DNA of 64,000 bases from Dryas octopetala. Lineage: Eukaryota > Streptophyta > Magnoliopsida > Rosales > Rosaceae. A program made the position numbers and the translations under genes. A model generated the notes under the pieces. The model ran no database searches. It was given only the letters and a program-made list of their open reading frames with translations, and was not told where the DNA came from. Positions 23,184 to 35,229 of the stretch are shown here, piece after piece (position 1 is the stretch's first letter; every line of letters begins with the position of its first letter). The DNA lies in assembly GCA_963921425.1 (NCBI GenBank), contig OY992840.1, positions 1,304,501-1,368,500 of the forward strand. The letters are read 5' to 3'.

Positions 23184-24982
23184 TCTACTACCAAGTCTGG
23201 CTGAAGACTCTAAACTTTGCACTGATTAGGAGGCAGCCCAACATTTTGAGAGAGAAAAGACATTGCCCTATGGCTGTTTGCATGGACATCAGGGAGTTCT
23301 TAACCTTTTGCTTCCCTTTAGTTTTTGTTGGTTGTTGTGTTTTTCTAGGTTGTTAGAGTAGTTGTCTTCCTAGCTTGAATGATCATTGCATACTTAGCTT
23401 GAAACATTGTCCTCAATGTTTCATTTAAGTTTGGAGGAAGAGTTTTAGGTTTAGATTTTTAATTTTTGAAACTTTTTGTTAAAATTTTTGAAAAATACCA
23501 AAAATATTTTTGTTTTTTGTGTCTTTTAGGTTCCTTCCCACCACTATGATGAATTGTAAATGCTTTGATCTTGCATATCTTGGTCGAATTGATGAAACTA
23601 GTTCTTTTGATTGTTCTTTTGACATGTAACTCATTTTGAGCATATTTGAACTATCTTTGTGTGGATTACAATGTTGGCATACTTTAGACTGAAAGTGATT
23701 GCATGACTTGTATGATCTAGGCTTCTAGTGAAACTTATATACCCCTTGTGAGATTTGAGCCTTAATGCTTTTATTTTGAGAGTTTTATGCTAATATTCCA
23801 TGCGTTCATTGAATATCTAGAGTTGTCATATATGTTCTCATTGTTTTTCACTTGATCAAATGCTTGAAATGTGCATCATTATAAATCAAATGATAGAAGT
23901 TTCATTTCAATTTAATTGAAGCATGTTGTAACTGCATGGAACTTAGGAAATGATTTAGGCCCTGTTTGTCTCGTTTGCACCGTTCTAGCCATCTTTTTGT
24001 GTTAATTTGTATCCCTAGTTGGCAAGTTGAGCCTATGTTAACTTTTTTGTTGTTTAACCATGTTACCCATGCCAACCCCTAAGTTTGGGGGAGTTACCCT
24101 TCTATTTAGTATATCTTACCCTTACTTAAGGAATTGTAGAGAACTACTTTATGATAATTGTTCAAATGTGTGCAAGACTTGAAAACAATGTAAAAAAGAA
24201 AAAGAAAAGTATATGTTTGCCATGCCCAAAAGAAAAAAGAAGAAAAAAAAAAATTGAAAAGGGTAGGCATGTGTATCACAAGTGTGCAAATTCAAGAATG
24301 CAAGCCTTGTCGCCAAAGTGTATAAGAATGAAATGAAATTGTAAAACCTGATTCTCTATGGTTCCTTTAAGTCTTTTTGTTTTCCATACCCTTCTTGTTT
24401 AAACCCTTCACCGTTAGCCCCATTACAACTCATATGTAAAGTCATATATGATCTTAGGTGAAGTGTAGTCTTAATGTGGAGATTAGATGGGATGGAAGCA
24501 TATTGTATTTTGATTTGATTTCAGGTATTTGGTATCTTTCATAAGATCATTATTCTTTCACTTGTGTCTTTGTTCATACATATATGTGAGTAATTTGAAT
24601 TTGTATGCATAAACTAGCTCACATATGCATTTTGAGTGACTACTTAGCCAATATCTCAGTGCTTTATTTTTTAGTGACTATCTTTGTGAGAATTGAAATT
24701 GAATTAGTTGCTTGTGATTACTCAAGTTTGCTTGAAAGTTCAGATTGAAAACTATGTTGATATTGTCTTACACACATGATGCTTTAACCCTGTTGATTGT
24801 GAGTTAGTGTTGGCATTTGGGTAAAATTCTGGAACTAGTATGTAATCTATTTGGTTGAGTTATGAATGATCAAGCATATCTGAGATTTTTGGTGGAAGGT
24901 TAGGTGGTTTTTCTTTTAGAGTCTTAATTAGTTTTTGTTTTGTTTTGCTAGGGACTAGCAAAAGCTAAGTTTGGAGAAATCT
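23184..24982 (+). other. Athila 3' internal non-coding region
   Basis: AT-rich stretch between pol and the right LTR, without a supported ORF. Athila elements often carry an extra env-like ORF here, and I see none. It ends in the purine tract before 24983. Confidence 0.6.
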
Positions 24983-26492
24983 GTTGGGTCTTTAAATGTG
25001 TGCATTTTAGGCCCTCTATCTTAATGTATTTAATACTTAAGTCTTTATATTTTGTGTTATTTATATTTGTTTTTCCTTTTTGTAGGTGGAAAGCCCATAG
25101 GTAACAAATGGATGCAAATCAGCCCATTTTGAGCTGTTTAAGGAGAAACCCAAGAGCAAGAGAAAGAGTGCAAGCCCAGCCAAACCCCAACAGAGGTGGC
25201 GTGTAGCCTAAAAGAAAGAGCTGGCTGCACCTTACAAGGAATTCTTTCCCAATTTATCTCTAAAAATCAAATTTTTTAGTTACCAAATTTAGTTCTTTTA
25301 ATTTTTTTTATTTTTAAGGGATTAATTAGGGGAGGAAATCAGCTACAAGCAAGTGTATGAGGTTGTTTATACTCTTATATAAAAACTAAAACACTTGATG
25401 TGTCTTAGGGTTCCACACTTGGAGAAATATCAGAAAAATAAAGAGAAAGGCTGCAGCTTGGAGGCGTGAGCTCTCTAAGGGTTTCATCCTTCTCTTTTCT
25501 TTTCTTTGTAATTGTTAGATGAAAACATAATTTCTGGATGTTTTCTTATGTGTAGCATGAACTAATCACTTTTTGTAGGGCCTAAGGTTCAGCCCCAGGC
25601 CGAGTATTCAATGGATTGGTGTTCTGGTTTCTGTTTTGATATAATTCCATGAATTGATGATTTTGATTTCACCATTTTCATTGTTTTCTAGTTGTTTTTA
25701 ATCTTTGATTGATCACCTAGGGTTATTGCATTTAGAATCTTATCAAGTTAGGGTGAAGGCAACCAATCAGCTCCAAACATGAGTGATAAACAATCTAGGG
25801 CTTAATAATTGGTTAAAATCTGATTGCGTGAAATCATTTCTAGAACACCTAGGGCAGACGCCATGCTCTAGGGTTTTAGTTGCACTCATATTCCCACCTG
25901 CGTGTTAATGGATCTTTATGCATGCTTAGGTAGACAGCATGCCTAGGCTGCATTTAGGGTATCAAATTAAGGTAGATGCCATGCTCTAATTTGTACACTT
26001 GGAAAATCATGTATTTCATGCTATGCCATAGGTGAACATGCGAATGCATTCATCAATAAGAATTAAGGGTTTCAGATTGCATCATGACATTGAATATGAG
26101 GTTTAGTGGTAAAGTCCTAGAGTCCTAGTATCATCATCCATCTATTTTTACAAGTTATCTTGTTGTTTTCATTCTTTTTTCTAGCTGTGTAACTTAGTCT
26201 TTAATTTAGGTTTAATTTGATGTTTTCTAAGTCATCAAAATTCCCCCCCCCCCCCCCAACTCGTGTGAGTGTGCTTACATTCATTTTGTGTGATTGTGAA
26301 TGCGTGTTTTGTTTGAGTTACTTGCTGCCCTAGGTGTGACAACTTGGGCAGCAACTTGTGTTTCATTTTTTTGTTTCTTTAGCATTAGGTTTATCATTTA
26401 AAGATCATCAATAGTACTCATGGGATCGACCTTACTTGCTATCTATATTATATATAAATTCGTGTACTGTGAGTATTAAAATATAACGAACA
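24983..26492 (+). repeat. Athila right (3') LTR, followed by PBS-like bases
   Basis: Begins TGTTGGGTCTTTAAATG and ends near AACGAACA. It is followed directly by TTTTTGGCGCC, the start of the tRNA-Asp primer-binding site that normally follows a 5' LTR. A C15 run lies at 26245-26259. Confidence 0.8.
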
Positions 26493-26574
26493 GTTTTTGG
26501 CGCCAGGTATTATGGATCTTGAACGATCACAACAACTCACATTCCCCTGAAAAAATAAATCAACAAAAAATGAA

Positions 26575-27705
26575 GAGCAAATTACAATTTAGTACCTCAA
26601 CTTTACATGTTGTTTCAACTTAGTACCCCAACTTTGAAAACTTGCAAAAAAGTACCTCAACTTTCATTTTGTGTCAATTTAGTACCCCAACTTTGAAAAC
26701 TTACAAAAAAGTACCTCAACTTTCATTTTGTGTCAATTTAGTACCCCAACTTTGAAAACTTAAAAAAAAGTACCTCAACTTTCATTTTGGGTCAAAATAG
26801 TACTTCCGTTAGTTTTTCTGTCAAAGTTGCAGGTATTTTCGTCTTTTCCTTAAATTTAAAAAATAATAATTTTTTTATAATAAAAAAATTTCTTAAAATT
26901 AAAAAAAAATTCCCTTCCCCCCGCCCAGCCCCGACCCACCTCCCTCCCCCCTGCCCACCCCCATCCCCCTCCCATCCCCGGCCCACTCAGCCCTTCCCCT
27001 CCCCTCCTCTCCTCCTCCCCCACCCAGCCACCACTCCCCCACCCATCCCCTCCCCAGCCCAGCCCAGCCCGCCCCCACCCAGCCAGCCCACCCCCACCCA
27101 GCCAGCCCCTCCCCAGCCCACCCGCACCCCCTCACCCCAAGCCCAGCGCCGTCGCACCCTCCACCCCCTGCCGCCGTTGCACCCCCTCCCCCAAGCCCCA
27201 GCCCCGTCGCACCTCCCAGCCCAGCCCGCCCCCACCCTGCACACCCCATTCCCTAACCCAGTGCCGACCCACCCCCTCCCCCTCACCCAAGCCCGACCCA
27301 CCTCCCCCTATCACCCAGCCCCGACCCACCTCCCTCCCCCCCGCCCAGCCCCCCCGCCCTACCCAGCGCCACCCCTCAAATTTGGTTGGGTGGGGGCGGG
27401 CTGGGGAAATTTTTTTTATTTTTTTATTTTAAGAAAGTTTAAGAAATTTTTTTATTCAAAAAAAAAATTATTATTTTTTAAATTTAAGGAAAAGACGAAA
27501 ATACCCCTGCAACTTTGACAGAAAAACTAACGGAGGTACTATTTTGACACAAAATGAAAGTTGAGGTACTTTTTTGTAAGTTTTCAAAGTTGGGGTACTA
27601 AATTGACACAAAATGAAAGTTGAGGTACTTTTTTGCAAGTTTTCAAAGTTGGGGTACTAAGTTGAAACAACATGTAAAGTTAAGGTACTAAATTGTAATT
27701 TGCTC
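26575..27705. mobile_element. Mutator-like foldback with C-rich core, 1.13 kb
   Basis: Arms of about 330-345 bp are near-perfect inverted repeats starting GAGCAAATTACAATTTAGTA, and a perfect 9 bp duplication AAAAATGAA flanks the element (26566-26574, 27706-27714), as in Mutator-like insertions. The arms contain about 55 bp internal repeats (GTACCTCAACTTTCATTTTG). The core (26920-27385) is almost pure C with CCCAGCC and CCCACC words and hardly any G on the plus strand. The proline-rich reading frame across it is a composition artefact. Confidence 0.85.
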
Positions 27706-27714
27706 AAAAATGAA

Positions 27715-28215
27715 ACTTAGTATTATACACCATTAAACACTAGAAGCAAACCAAAAATTACAAAATTTAAGTTGCCCTTGAGTAGCAAGGATAGAATCTC
27801 CTTCCAGAATTTGCACGAGGAAAAGACGTCTGCAATCGGGTCACAAATCCACACATACAACACTGTTTATTCTGCCGCAGATACTTGGTAATTTGATTCT
27901 TTTGTTCGTCTTGCTTAGAAAATCTTCTTTAATTTTGATGATACACTTATGGGGAAGATTGTACTGTGATTTATGGGTGAGAAGGGAAAAAGTTTCAGGA
28001 GGGAAATAAAGGAGGGAAAATGATCAAGTCTAAATGGAAGCCAAGGGATCATTTTGCCTTAAAGAAGGAACCCACGTTATTAACACGTGGTTTTATGCAA
28101 ACGTAGCTTTAGATGGAAATTATGTAAGTTGATAGAACAATTAAATTGGCTAAATTGACGGTTATGATCCTTATTTTTTCAAATTAGAAATCTTAAAGCA
28201 AAATGACGTTAATCC
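27715..28215. other. Intergenic with truncated Mutator MITE
   Basis: The segment 28120-28196 (TTCAAATTAGAAATCTTAAAG, GCAAAATGACGTTAATCC) matches the right end of the 3137-3531 MITE. The left half is missing or strongly diverged. No gene. Confidence 0.5.
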
Positions 28216-29488
28216 GTACACTCTCTCTCATTTCGTTTACACTGCCTCTTCTTTCTCTTTGCCATCGAAGCTGTGCTCTCAGCTCTCTCTTCTCTCAGAC
28301 CACCACAAGTCCACAACCAGACGCCACCACCACCACGTCCCTCTCATCTTCGATCTCCCTGTCTCTTCGATCTCCCTCCCTCTCTTCGATCTCCCGCTGT
28401 CTCTTCTTCTCTGTCCATCTCAGACCACCACAACCCGGCGCCACCACCACCAGAGGTAAGAAACCCCTAAACCCAATCGATTGGATTAAGCAGTTAGGGT
28501 TTCAAATTTCTGGGTTTTCAAATTTGGGGATTTTAGGGTTTTTTAAAATTGGGGCTTTTGGGGTTCTCGGATTGGGGGTTTTATGCTTTTAAATCAATTA
28601 AATTCATGGCAGATGGGTCTGTTGGTCAATGAATTGAAAGGTCACATTTTAGGGGTTTCAAACTTAAGGGCTTTCTGGGTTTTCAAAAATTGGGGTTTTG
28701 GATTCAATTCGACTTCAATTCTTTTTAAATGTGCAGATTATAATTCTAAATGTGTTTCTCAATTTAAATTTTAGCATGTGTATTCTTCATTGCTTGTATT
28801 GCAGGTTAATTTAACTGTGGGTTGTTTGGTTGCTTTCTGTTGCTGTCTTGCTGATTGCTTGCTGAACCAGGTATGAAATTCAATTAATTTCATTTCAGTT
28901 TACATGTATGTATATGTAGATATTGATTGCTTGCTTTCTGTTGCTGTATGCATATGTATTAATTGATCGCATGGCTGCATGAATGGCTGAATAGAATTGG
29001 CTGAATTGAATCAATTGATTGCTGTTTTTATGTATATGTATAGTTAGTAGTTTAGTACTGATATACATTACTAAATAGAATTGGCAGATGTATTATCAAA
29101 CTTAATGAATGGCTGAATGCTGAATGCTAAATGCTAAATGATTCTAGGAAACTTAGTATACAATTATACATATACTGTTATACATATACAGATATGCTAA
29201 ATGGATGGCTGAATGCTAAATGAATTATCAAACTTAATGAATGGCATTATCAAACTTAGTACTAGGAGTTAGTATTTTAAATGAATGATCGTACATTGTA
29301 TTTTACAAGTTATTGTGATTCATTTAAAATACATATGATTCTAGGATGAATGCTTGTTTTCTTGATAATTCTAGTACATATGATAATGCTTATTTGCTTG
29401 TTTGCTTTAAAATACATATGATAACTTTGAATACTTGTTTGCTGCCTAGTTAGCATTAAGTTATTAACTTTGAATATATGATTATAGG
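28216..29488 (+). other. Leader and intron region of the BED-finger gene
   Basis: A CT-rich exon-like leader (28216-28455) ends at an AGAG|GTAAGA donor, as in many plant hAT 5' leaders. AT-rich intron-like sequence follows, with repeated words ATGGCTGAATGCTAAATG around 29105-29225. The final acceptor TTATAG|GATGG precedes the ORF start. Transcript structure is inferred. Confidence 0.4.
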
Positions 29489-30112
29489 ATGGAGTCTAGC
29501 CAGTCAAGCACACTAGCTGCCTCTTTTAGTCTTAATGCTCCTAGAATAACCTCAGTCCCACCCCAAACACCCCAAACACCTCCTCCTCCACCCCAACCTG
29601 AAAGTAATCCACCTGAAACCCAACCTGGGCAAGATGAACAAGCTGAATCTGAACCGCAGGTTGCTAAAAAGGGTAGGCAGCAGTCTGATGTGTGGACATT
29701 TTGCACCAAGGTGTTTAAGAAAAATGCAAAAGGGGTCATGTATCCTTGGGCTGTTTGCAACACTTGCAAACATGAAATGCCTGCCCATCCTAAGCATAAT
29801 GGGACAACTGGTATTAGGAATCACATAGAGAGAAGGTGTACAAAGTGTCCTGCTTACAAGGGTAATCAGTTAGGTAAAGGACAATCCACAATTGCTCAGG
29901 ACAGTATGGGGGCTCCATTGGTTCCCCATACATTCAATCAAAAAAGGCATGACGAAAAGGTTGTTAGGTTTGTGATTAGGGATGAAATGCCTTTTAGGGT
30001 GGTTGAGGGAGTTGCGTTTAAGGAGATGATTGCTGGCTTGTTTCCCAAGTTTAGGATACCAGATAGGAAGAAAGTGGCTGCTGCCGAAGGCCACCTATTT
30101 GCTTGCTGCTGA
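29489..30112 (+). CDS. Truncated hAT transposase: BED finger only
   Basis: 207 residues in one intact frame. Residues 20-60 are Pro/Glu/Gln-rich. Residues 66-117 are a BED zinc finger (SDVWTFCTKVFKK... with Cys90, Cys93, His112, Cys117), the DNA-binding domain of hAT transposases. Residues 153-194 (DEKVVRFVIRDEMPFRVVEG ... MIAGLFPKFRIPDRKK) match the start of the hAT catalytic region. The protein then stops after AAAEGHLFACC, so the RNase H core and dimerisation domain are missing. It is either a deletion derivative or a DNA-binding-only protein that could compete with full transposase. The frame has no lesion, which is notable next to the decayed elements around it. Confidence 0.75.
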   Translation: MESSQSSTLAASFSLNAPRITSVPPQTPQTPPPPPQPESNPPETQPGQDEQAESEPQVAKKGRQQSDVWTFCTKVFKKNAKGVMYPWAVCNTCKHEMPAHPKHNGTTGIRNHIERRCTKCPAYKGNQLGKGQSTIAQDSMGAPLVPHTFNQKRHDEKVVRFVIRDEMPFRVVEGVAFKEMIAGLFPKFRIPDRKKVAAAEGHLFACC

Positions 30113-30723
30113 AGTTTGCTTGTTGTTGCTGCACCTATTTGATGATTTTGATCAATGTTGAAGTTTGCTTGTTGCTGCACCTATTTGCTTGCTGTTAGGT
30201 TTACATTTTGTCATTTTCCATTTGGTTAAATTGGTTGTACATTTGGACCTTTGTGCTTAGGTTATGTATATTTCAGTCTAGTGAACAAACTGGTATTGAT
30301 AGTGTGATAGACCGATAGTGATAGTGTAATGGTTATTTTCTTTAGTGTGATATTAGTTAGGATATTTTGTTATTTTCTTTTAAGTGTAATGGTTGTAACT
30401 TGTAAGTCTAGCTGGTGATCCTAACTAATATCACTTTATTGCAGTTTATCACTTTATTGCAGTTTTTATTCATTGTGAATATCTGAGTATGTGATGTAGG
30501 ATTGGAGTTTATTTTCTACATTGTGAATAACTGAATATGTGATGAATTGATGATGAATAGACTCAAAGAATATAGCCTATAGAAATCAGCTTGCAAAGGT
30601 TTGGGTATGTTTTAGGCCATTTTCTGTGTTTAAAACAACCCATAACCATTCTCAGAAGCTTTCTGAAGAAGAAGAGAGAAGAATTCAGAATTTCTCGTTC
30701 ATGAGTGAGAGTGAGACTGAGCG
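30113..30723. other. Intergenic; short direct repeats, CDC14-domain promoter
   Basis: GAAGTTTGCTTGTTG...TGCTGCACCTATTTG occurs twice (about 30111-30140 and 30160-30187), at the breakpoint where the transposase frame ends. The last 150 bp are GA-rich and form the probable 5' UTR of the next gene. Confidence 0.5.
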
Positions 30724-32423
30724 ATGTACTTGAAGAAGCCCCAATGGATCGAGGGCATACCATCAAAGGCCTTGCCGGACTCGGAATTGCAACCACCACC
30801 GACTGCTGTCAGCAACCTGGGAAACTCGTTGACCCGGCAGCGAGTGTACCGCGAGGTTACCCTTGCGCTCCGGACCGGCCTGAGAGACGTGCGCGCCGAG
30901 TTCTCTTTTCTCCGAGTCCGCGGCCTCCGCTCGCTACTCAAGTTCCTCCGATCCGTCGCCGAGTCCGACACCACCATTAACCTCTTCTCTCAGACCCAAT
31001 CCATCCCCGACCTTCAAGGTCACTCTAAATGCCTAATTTTTATTTTCTAATTATTGAAAATGAAATTTTATTTATTTATTTATTTTTTTTGTGACAGTGG
31101 TGCCGGCTCTGTTTCAACACTCACTGAAAGAGGCGGGTGATGAGGTTGTGCAGAATTTGCATCACATTTTTGGCAACGAGCCTCTGCAAATAACGAGTCC
31201 TTCAAGGGACGGTGAGGTATCGCTTGCGCTTCGAGTTTTGGAAGGTTGTTGTCTCCTTGATAGAGAATGTGCCGTTTTGGCTCATCAGCACAAGGCTATT
31301 CAGGTATTACCCATTTAGCTGAAGAAGTTAGATAAAAAAACCCAATTAATTAATACATAATTAAAATTATGTTGGTTTGAATTTCAGAAATGAAGCAGTT
31401 TTTGTATATGGGTTTGTGTAGGTGTTGATGAATATACTACCAACTCGAGGAGTGGTTGAGCAAGGTGCGTGCTTGGATGCATTGATCGCCATTATGTTGG
31501 ATTCATCAGCCAATCAAATGGTATGTTCAATTTAATTATATTTGGTTTCTGAATGGTGATGATGGGTCGTTTACTCTTTTACACTTTCAGTGTTTTTGTG
31601 TAATGTTTAGGATTTTGAGGCATTGAATGGTATTGAGGAAGTTGCGGAACTCATAAGAGACAAGCAAGTTGATGAAAACCTCAGGTTCTTATCCATTTTA
31701 TGCAGATTGATTGTTTTCTTGTGTAACCTCCATTGCACAAGGTCTAGCATTATGATGTTGAGATGATATGTTCACTGTCCTGAGTTATGATTTGAAGTTT
31801 TGTCTGCTTACCATTTTCGGAGGGTGAGAAATGAAAGTTTTCTTGATACGTGCTTGGGGTAAATGTGAAAGTTTCTGCAACAATAGCTTTATGGTAGCCA
31901 CATGATTTTTGTGTGTGCTCCTTGGCTCTTCCTATTCGTAACCCCTTTATCTTTAATGCCATTTATGGGGTTGTGCATCGGATGAGTTTTGATAAAATTC
32001 GTTGTTCATTCTAGGCTTCATTGAGTTTATTTCCTCTTGCTTATTTCCTTGTTTGTCTAATGAGTAATGATCGAGGCCATCTGCAAGAAATGAGTTAGAG
32101 TTAGCCTGTTAGGATTTATGGATATTGCTTTGCCTGGGTTTGGTCCCTCTGCTAATTCTATGCAAGCTGAAGACCAACATCTTTTGCTTCTGATTAGGTT
32201 GAAATGTGGAGAGTTCTTGCTGCTACTCATTGGACATGTAAATGGGAGGGAAAGGCCTCCCTTGGCAACTGTACATGAAGACATAAGGCGGCTTTTGGGT
32301 GAGAAATCTGCTTCCTTGATATGGGCAGCCAGTCAATTTGGTTCGACTCTTGATCCGGAGAAGAGACTAACAGCACTTCACATCCAAGCTCGTCGCGTGC
32401 TAGAGTCCTTGGACCTGTACTGA
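30724..32423 (+). CDS. CDC14-domain (SIN component) protein
   Basis: Five exons join in phase: 30724-31018, 31098-31303, 31422-31520, 31611-31684 and 32198-32423, giving 299 residues. All introns are GT/AG. The product reads as the conserved plant member of the Cdc14/SIN-component family (PF08045): RQRVYREVTLALRTGLRDVR, VAESDTTINLF, VVPALFQHSLKEA, LALRVLEGCCLL, LAHQHKAIQVLMNIL, GVVEQGACLDALIAIMLDSS, GIEEVAELIRDKQVDENLRL, KCGEFLLLLIGHVNGRERPP and LHIQARRVLESLDLY at the C-terminus. In fission yeast the family acts with the Sid1 kinase in septation; in plants it is an alpha-helical, ARM-like protein of uncertain role. It has no signal peptide or membrane segment and no lesion. Intron 4 (31685-32197) is the longest. 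Confidence 0.9.
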
Positions 32424-32837
32424 ATCTGAACATAGACCATAGGCATTTCCCTTTTGTTCTTAAGGAAATCCCCATCCAAGCTCTTTGCAACGGTTGACGT
32501 TCCAGAATCAAGAATGTTTTAAGAAATTGAGTTGAAGAAGCTGTGTATTCACATATTTTTGTACAACATAGAGCAGGAATCTTGGTTGCTGTTTTGTTTT
32601 GTAGCTATAAACTAATTGTAAACCCAGTTTTCATTTGCATAATCAACTTATTGCCTTTGTTCTCTGAGATTTTTCACCAGCAAGAAAGACCTGAATTTCT
32701 TCTTGGGCTTTTTTGTATACCTCTATCCTTCAGCTTCTCTGCTGCAATTTTTCCAATTGAACATTACCGCATTGTACACAACCTCCAAGCAAAGCACCAA
32801 ATTAACGTCACATTACATACCCACTTTCCACACCTAC

Positions 32838-33412
32838 TATTGTTGTGTTTGGCTCGTTGAAGTCCTAGTTGGTTTTAAGATTCCTAATCAGTTTAGGAAA
32901 CTAGAGAAAAGTGTGCACAAGTATTTCCTAGTAGCTTTAGGAAATAGTTCTCTTGTATTCCTAGTTGATTTAAGGTTTTAGATTTAGGGAAGAAAGTTCC
33001 TTTCCCTATTTTAAAAGGTTTAGGCTATCCTAATAAGCCAATGAATGTAAGCTAAACCCTATAGTCTATAAATAGGGCTTGGCAGGTCTAAAAATTTTAA
33101 GAGAGGAGTTTCTCAAGTCTACATAAGTTTTGAAGAAAGGCAGAAACACGAGTGATAGAGAGAGAAAGAGTGAGCTGCGGGTAGAGGGTTATTTTTAGGG
33201 TTTCAATAAGCTCTTGTAATCTATTTCTAATCTTCATAGTGTAGTTGTGATTCTCGAAAGATCACACGGGGACATAGGCAAAGTTAGCCGAACCTCGATA
33301 ACAAATCTTTGGTGTTCTCGTGTGTTTTCTTTAGTTAGTAGAGTGGGTTTTGCTACTAATTTGGCCATGGTGTGGTTCAATTCATGGTTGCATCTGGTTA
33401 GGAGTATAACAA
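32838..33412 (+). repeat. Probable Copia-type LTR remnant
   Basis: Begins near TGTTGTGTTTGGCTCGTTGA, has a TATA motif (TCTATAAATAGGGCTTGG, 33066-33083), a GTTTCAATAAGCTCTTGTAATC polyadenylation-like region, and the AAGATCACACGGGGACATAGGC / TTAGCCGAACC words typical of Copia LTR 3' ends. It may end at TATAACA (33412). No matching flank duplication or internal region was found, so a solo or truncated LTR is likely. Confidence 0.5.
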
Positions 33413-34009
33413 GGAAATGGAAATGTGTATGGGTTGCACTGAGCTTCAAAACTAATGTCATTCATTATTGTGGAGTTTGCCCAACATTCCTTCTTCTGTT
33501 GGAGATGGGAGCTGTATAGCAATGCCAGGGAGGCACGACTCTGGTGTGTCTTATGCCAACCTTGAGGCAAAAAGTGGAAGTGATGTATTGAATCACAACT
33601 TTTCTCTTTGATGGAATAATTGAGCATAACTTGTATAAGGATGTACTGTCTTTTATTTATTTCCCAGTAAAATCATATGTTTATATATTTATTTATTGTA
33701 TTCAAAGTCCATTATTTCCTCCTAAGTTTCATTTTCTAAACATAAGAATGGTAGCCGTTTAAAACTATTAAAGAATATAGGGAACTTGATTTTTGAAGAA
33801 ATTGAAATGTAACCCATAGGCCATAGGCCATTGGCCCCTAGATAAAAGCATTTTTTGTATTAGAAAGAAGACTTAAAGGCTTAACAAAAGGAGAGAATTA
33901 TTTTACCCAAAAAACAAACAAGTGATTAAAGGACAAATTTTACAAGCGCAATATGATTTTTTTGGGTTTTATAATTATTTAATAGTTGAGGAGAATTTAG
34001 GGGTGTTCA
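33413..34009. other. Intergenic
   Basis: AT-rich, no supported gene or repeat. Confidence 0.4.
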
Positions 34010-34191
34010 GGAGAGATTTTTCGGTGTAACTGATACACCGTCATATTATGTAATCAGTATATGTGTCATAATATGGGTGAATGTTATTAATACTATACCC
34101 TACTATTATAAACATACTGTCTAATAATACCTTTACACGTTGGATTGGTTACACCATGTAGCGCTGTATCGGTTACATTGAAAAAATTCTC
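34010..34191. mobile_element. 182 bp MITE
   Basis: The ends pair as inverted repeats: AGAGATTTTTCGGTGTAACT against, on the minus strand, AGAATTTTTTCAATGTAACC. An 8 bp duplication GGTGTTCA flanks the element (34002-34009, 34192-34199). It is non-coding. The superfamily is not certain (8 bp fits hAT; 9 bp would need one mismatch). Confidence 0.7.
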
Positions 34192-34917
34192 GGTGTTCAA
34201 GGCTTAAATTTCCACATCTCCAAAAATATTTTAAGTCTAGAAATTTGATGCATCAAGTCAAAATAAAAATAAAAAAGGTTATTTTTTTTAAAGTCCAGTT
34301 CAGAAATTAGGCTGATAACCCAGCCCACTTGTTATAGGAAATCTCAACTCGGTCTACTTTAATGAGAAGCGTGCGACACAGAGCACTCTCAATGTTCACT
34401 GAGCGCTCAGAAATTGCTACTGTCAGACAACTGTACGACAGTAGCTATTTAAATTGCAAAAAATGTACCGTTATTCGTACCCAATTTTTTGTATCAATAG
34501 CCCCAACAATTTAATGAAATATTAATTTTAATATAAATTGACGATTAAGGACAAATATTTACTTTAAAATTTTAAAAAATAATTAACTTAAACTATACCC
34601 AACAACTCTGTATACTCAACAATTTTTTTATCAGTAGTCTCGTGCACATTACCTTCATCCTCTATTCAAATAACAAACAAGAGTGTGATAAGATACAAGA
34701 CCAGTACTCTTTAATAACAAAGTTTTTCTTTCAAATAAGGATACATAAAAACACATTGATCAAATGAAAATTGACATTGTCAAAGCTCAAACCACCCAAC
34801 TGCTAATAAACCCCCACCAAGAATTACACACAAACCCACAAACACTACTCTGAGAGGTAAACACTGATCTGCATAATGGTGTCCACCATCCACACCATTA
34901 GTTGTGTGTTTGTCCTC

Positions 34918-35043
34918 CTACTGAAGGCTCTCAATGGCCGCATACCCATTTGCATTATCATACTTCCCAGTCCCACCAATCACCACAGGTCCTCTGAAGT
35001 TTAGTTGTGTAATGTGTGAGACAGACTTATGTAAGTCAGACAT
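34918..35043 (-). pseudogene. Dirigent-like C-terminal fragment at CACTA border
   Basis: The minus strand reads QLNFRGPVVIGGTGKYDNAN followed by GYAAIESLQ and a stop. The VIGGTGKYxNAxGYA pattern is the conserved C-terminal strand of dirigent proteins, which guide stereoselective coupling of phenoxy radicals in the cell wall. The frame stays open up to the CACTA insertion point at 35044. On the far side (52965 onward) I could not identify the upstream half, so the fragment may have been partial already. Confidence 0.5.
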
Positions 35044-35229
35044 CACTACTGGAAAAATGGACAGTAGGCACAAACAATGACTCACAATTATGAGGTGGAT
35101 GAGATTAGAGCATTTTCATACATGGTTTGGAGTAATCAGTAACTCAAAATTAGTTGACACAGAGAAAGGGTGAGTAATTTAATAATAGGCACTGGTAAAC
35201 TGTGAGGGTTATTAAAAATCAGCGGCTTC

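Larger units (their letters stand above)
17776..26492 (+). mobile_element. Degenerate Athila-type Ty3/gypsy retrotransposon
   Basis: Two direct LTRs of about 1.5 kb (17776-19286 and 24983-26492), both starting TGTTGGGTCTTTAAATG, bound a pol region whose motifs match the Athila lineage ([27 protein letters not shown]). The left LTR lacks its last 20 or so bases, and the PBS, gag and protease are absent, so an internal deletion joins the LTR to the start of RT. A purine tract GTTTGGAGAAA precedes the right LTR. A hAT MITE (20187-20980) sits in RT. The element cannot move by itself. Confidence 0.85.

Noticed and set aside
26787..27518. 243-codon proline-rich reading frame and its glycine-rich antisense frames
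   Set aside because: It is the translation of the C-only core of a Mutator foldback; composition alone keeps it open, and it begins and ends in the inverted arms.
28203..28592. 129-codon Ser/Thr-rich frame with a signal-peptide-like start
   Set aside because: It spans a CT-rich leader and a donor site of the BED-finger gene; continues into intron-like sequence.
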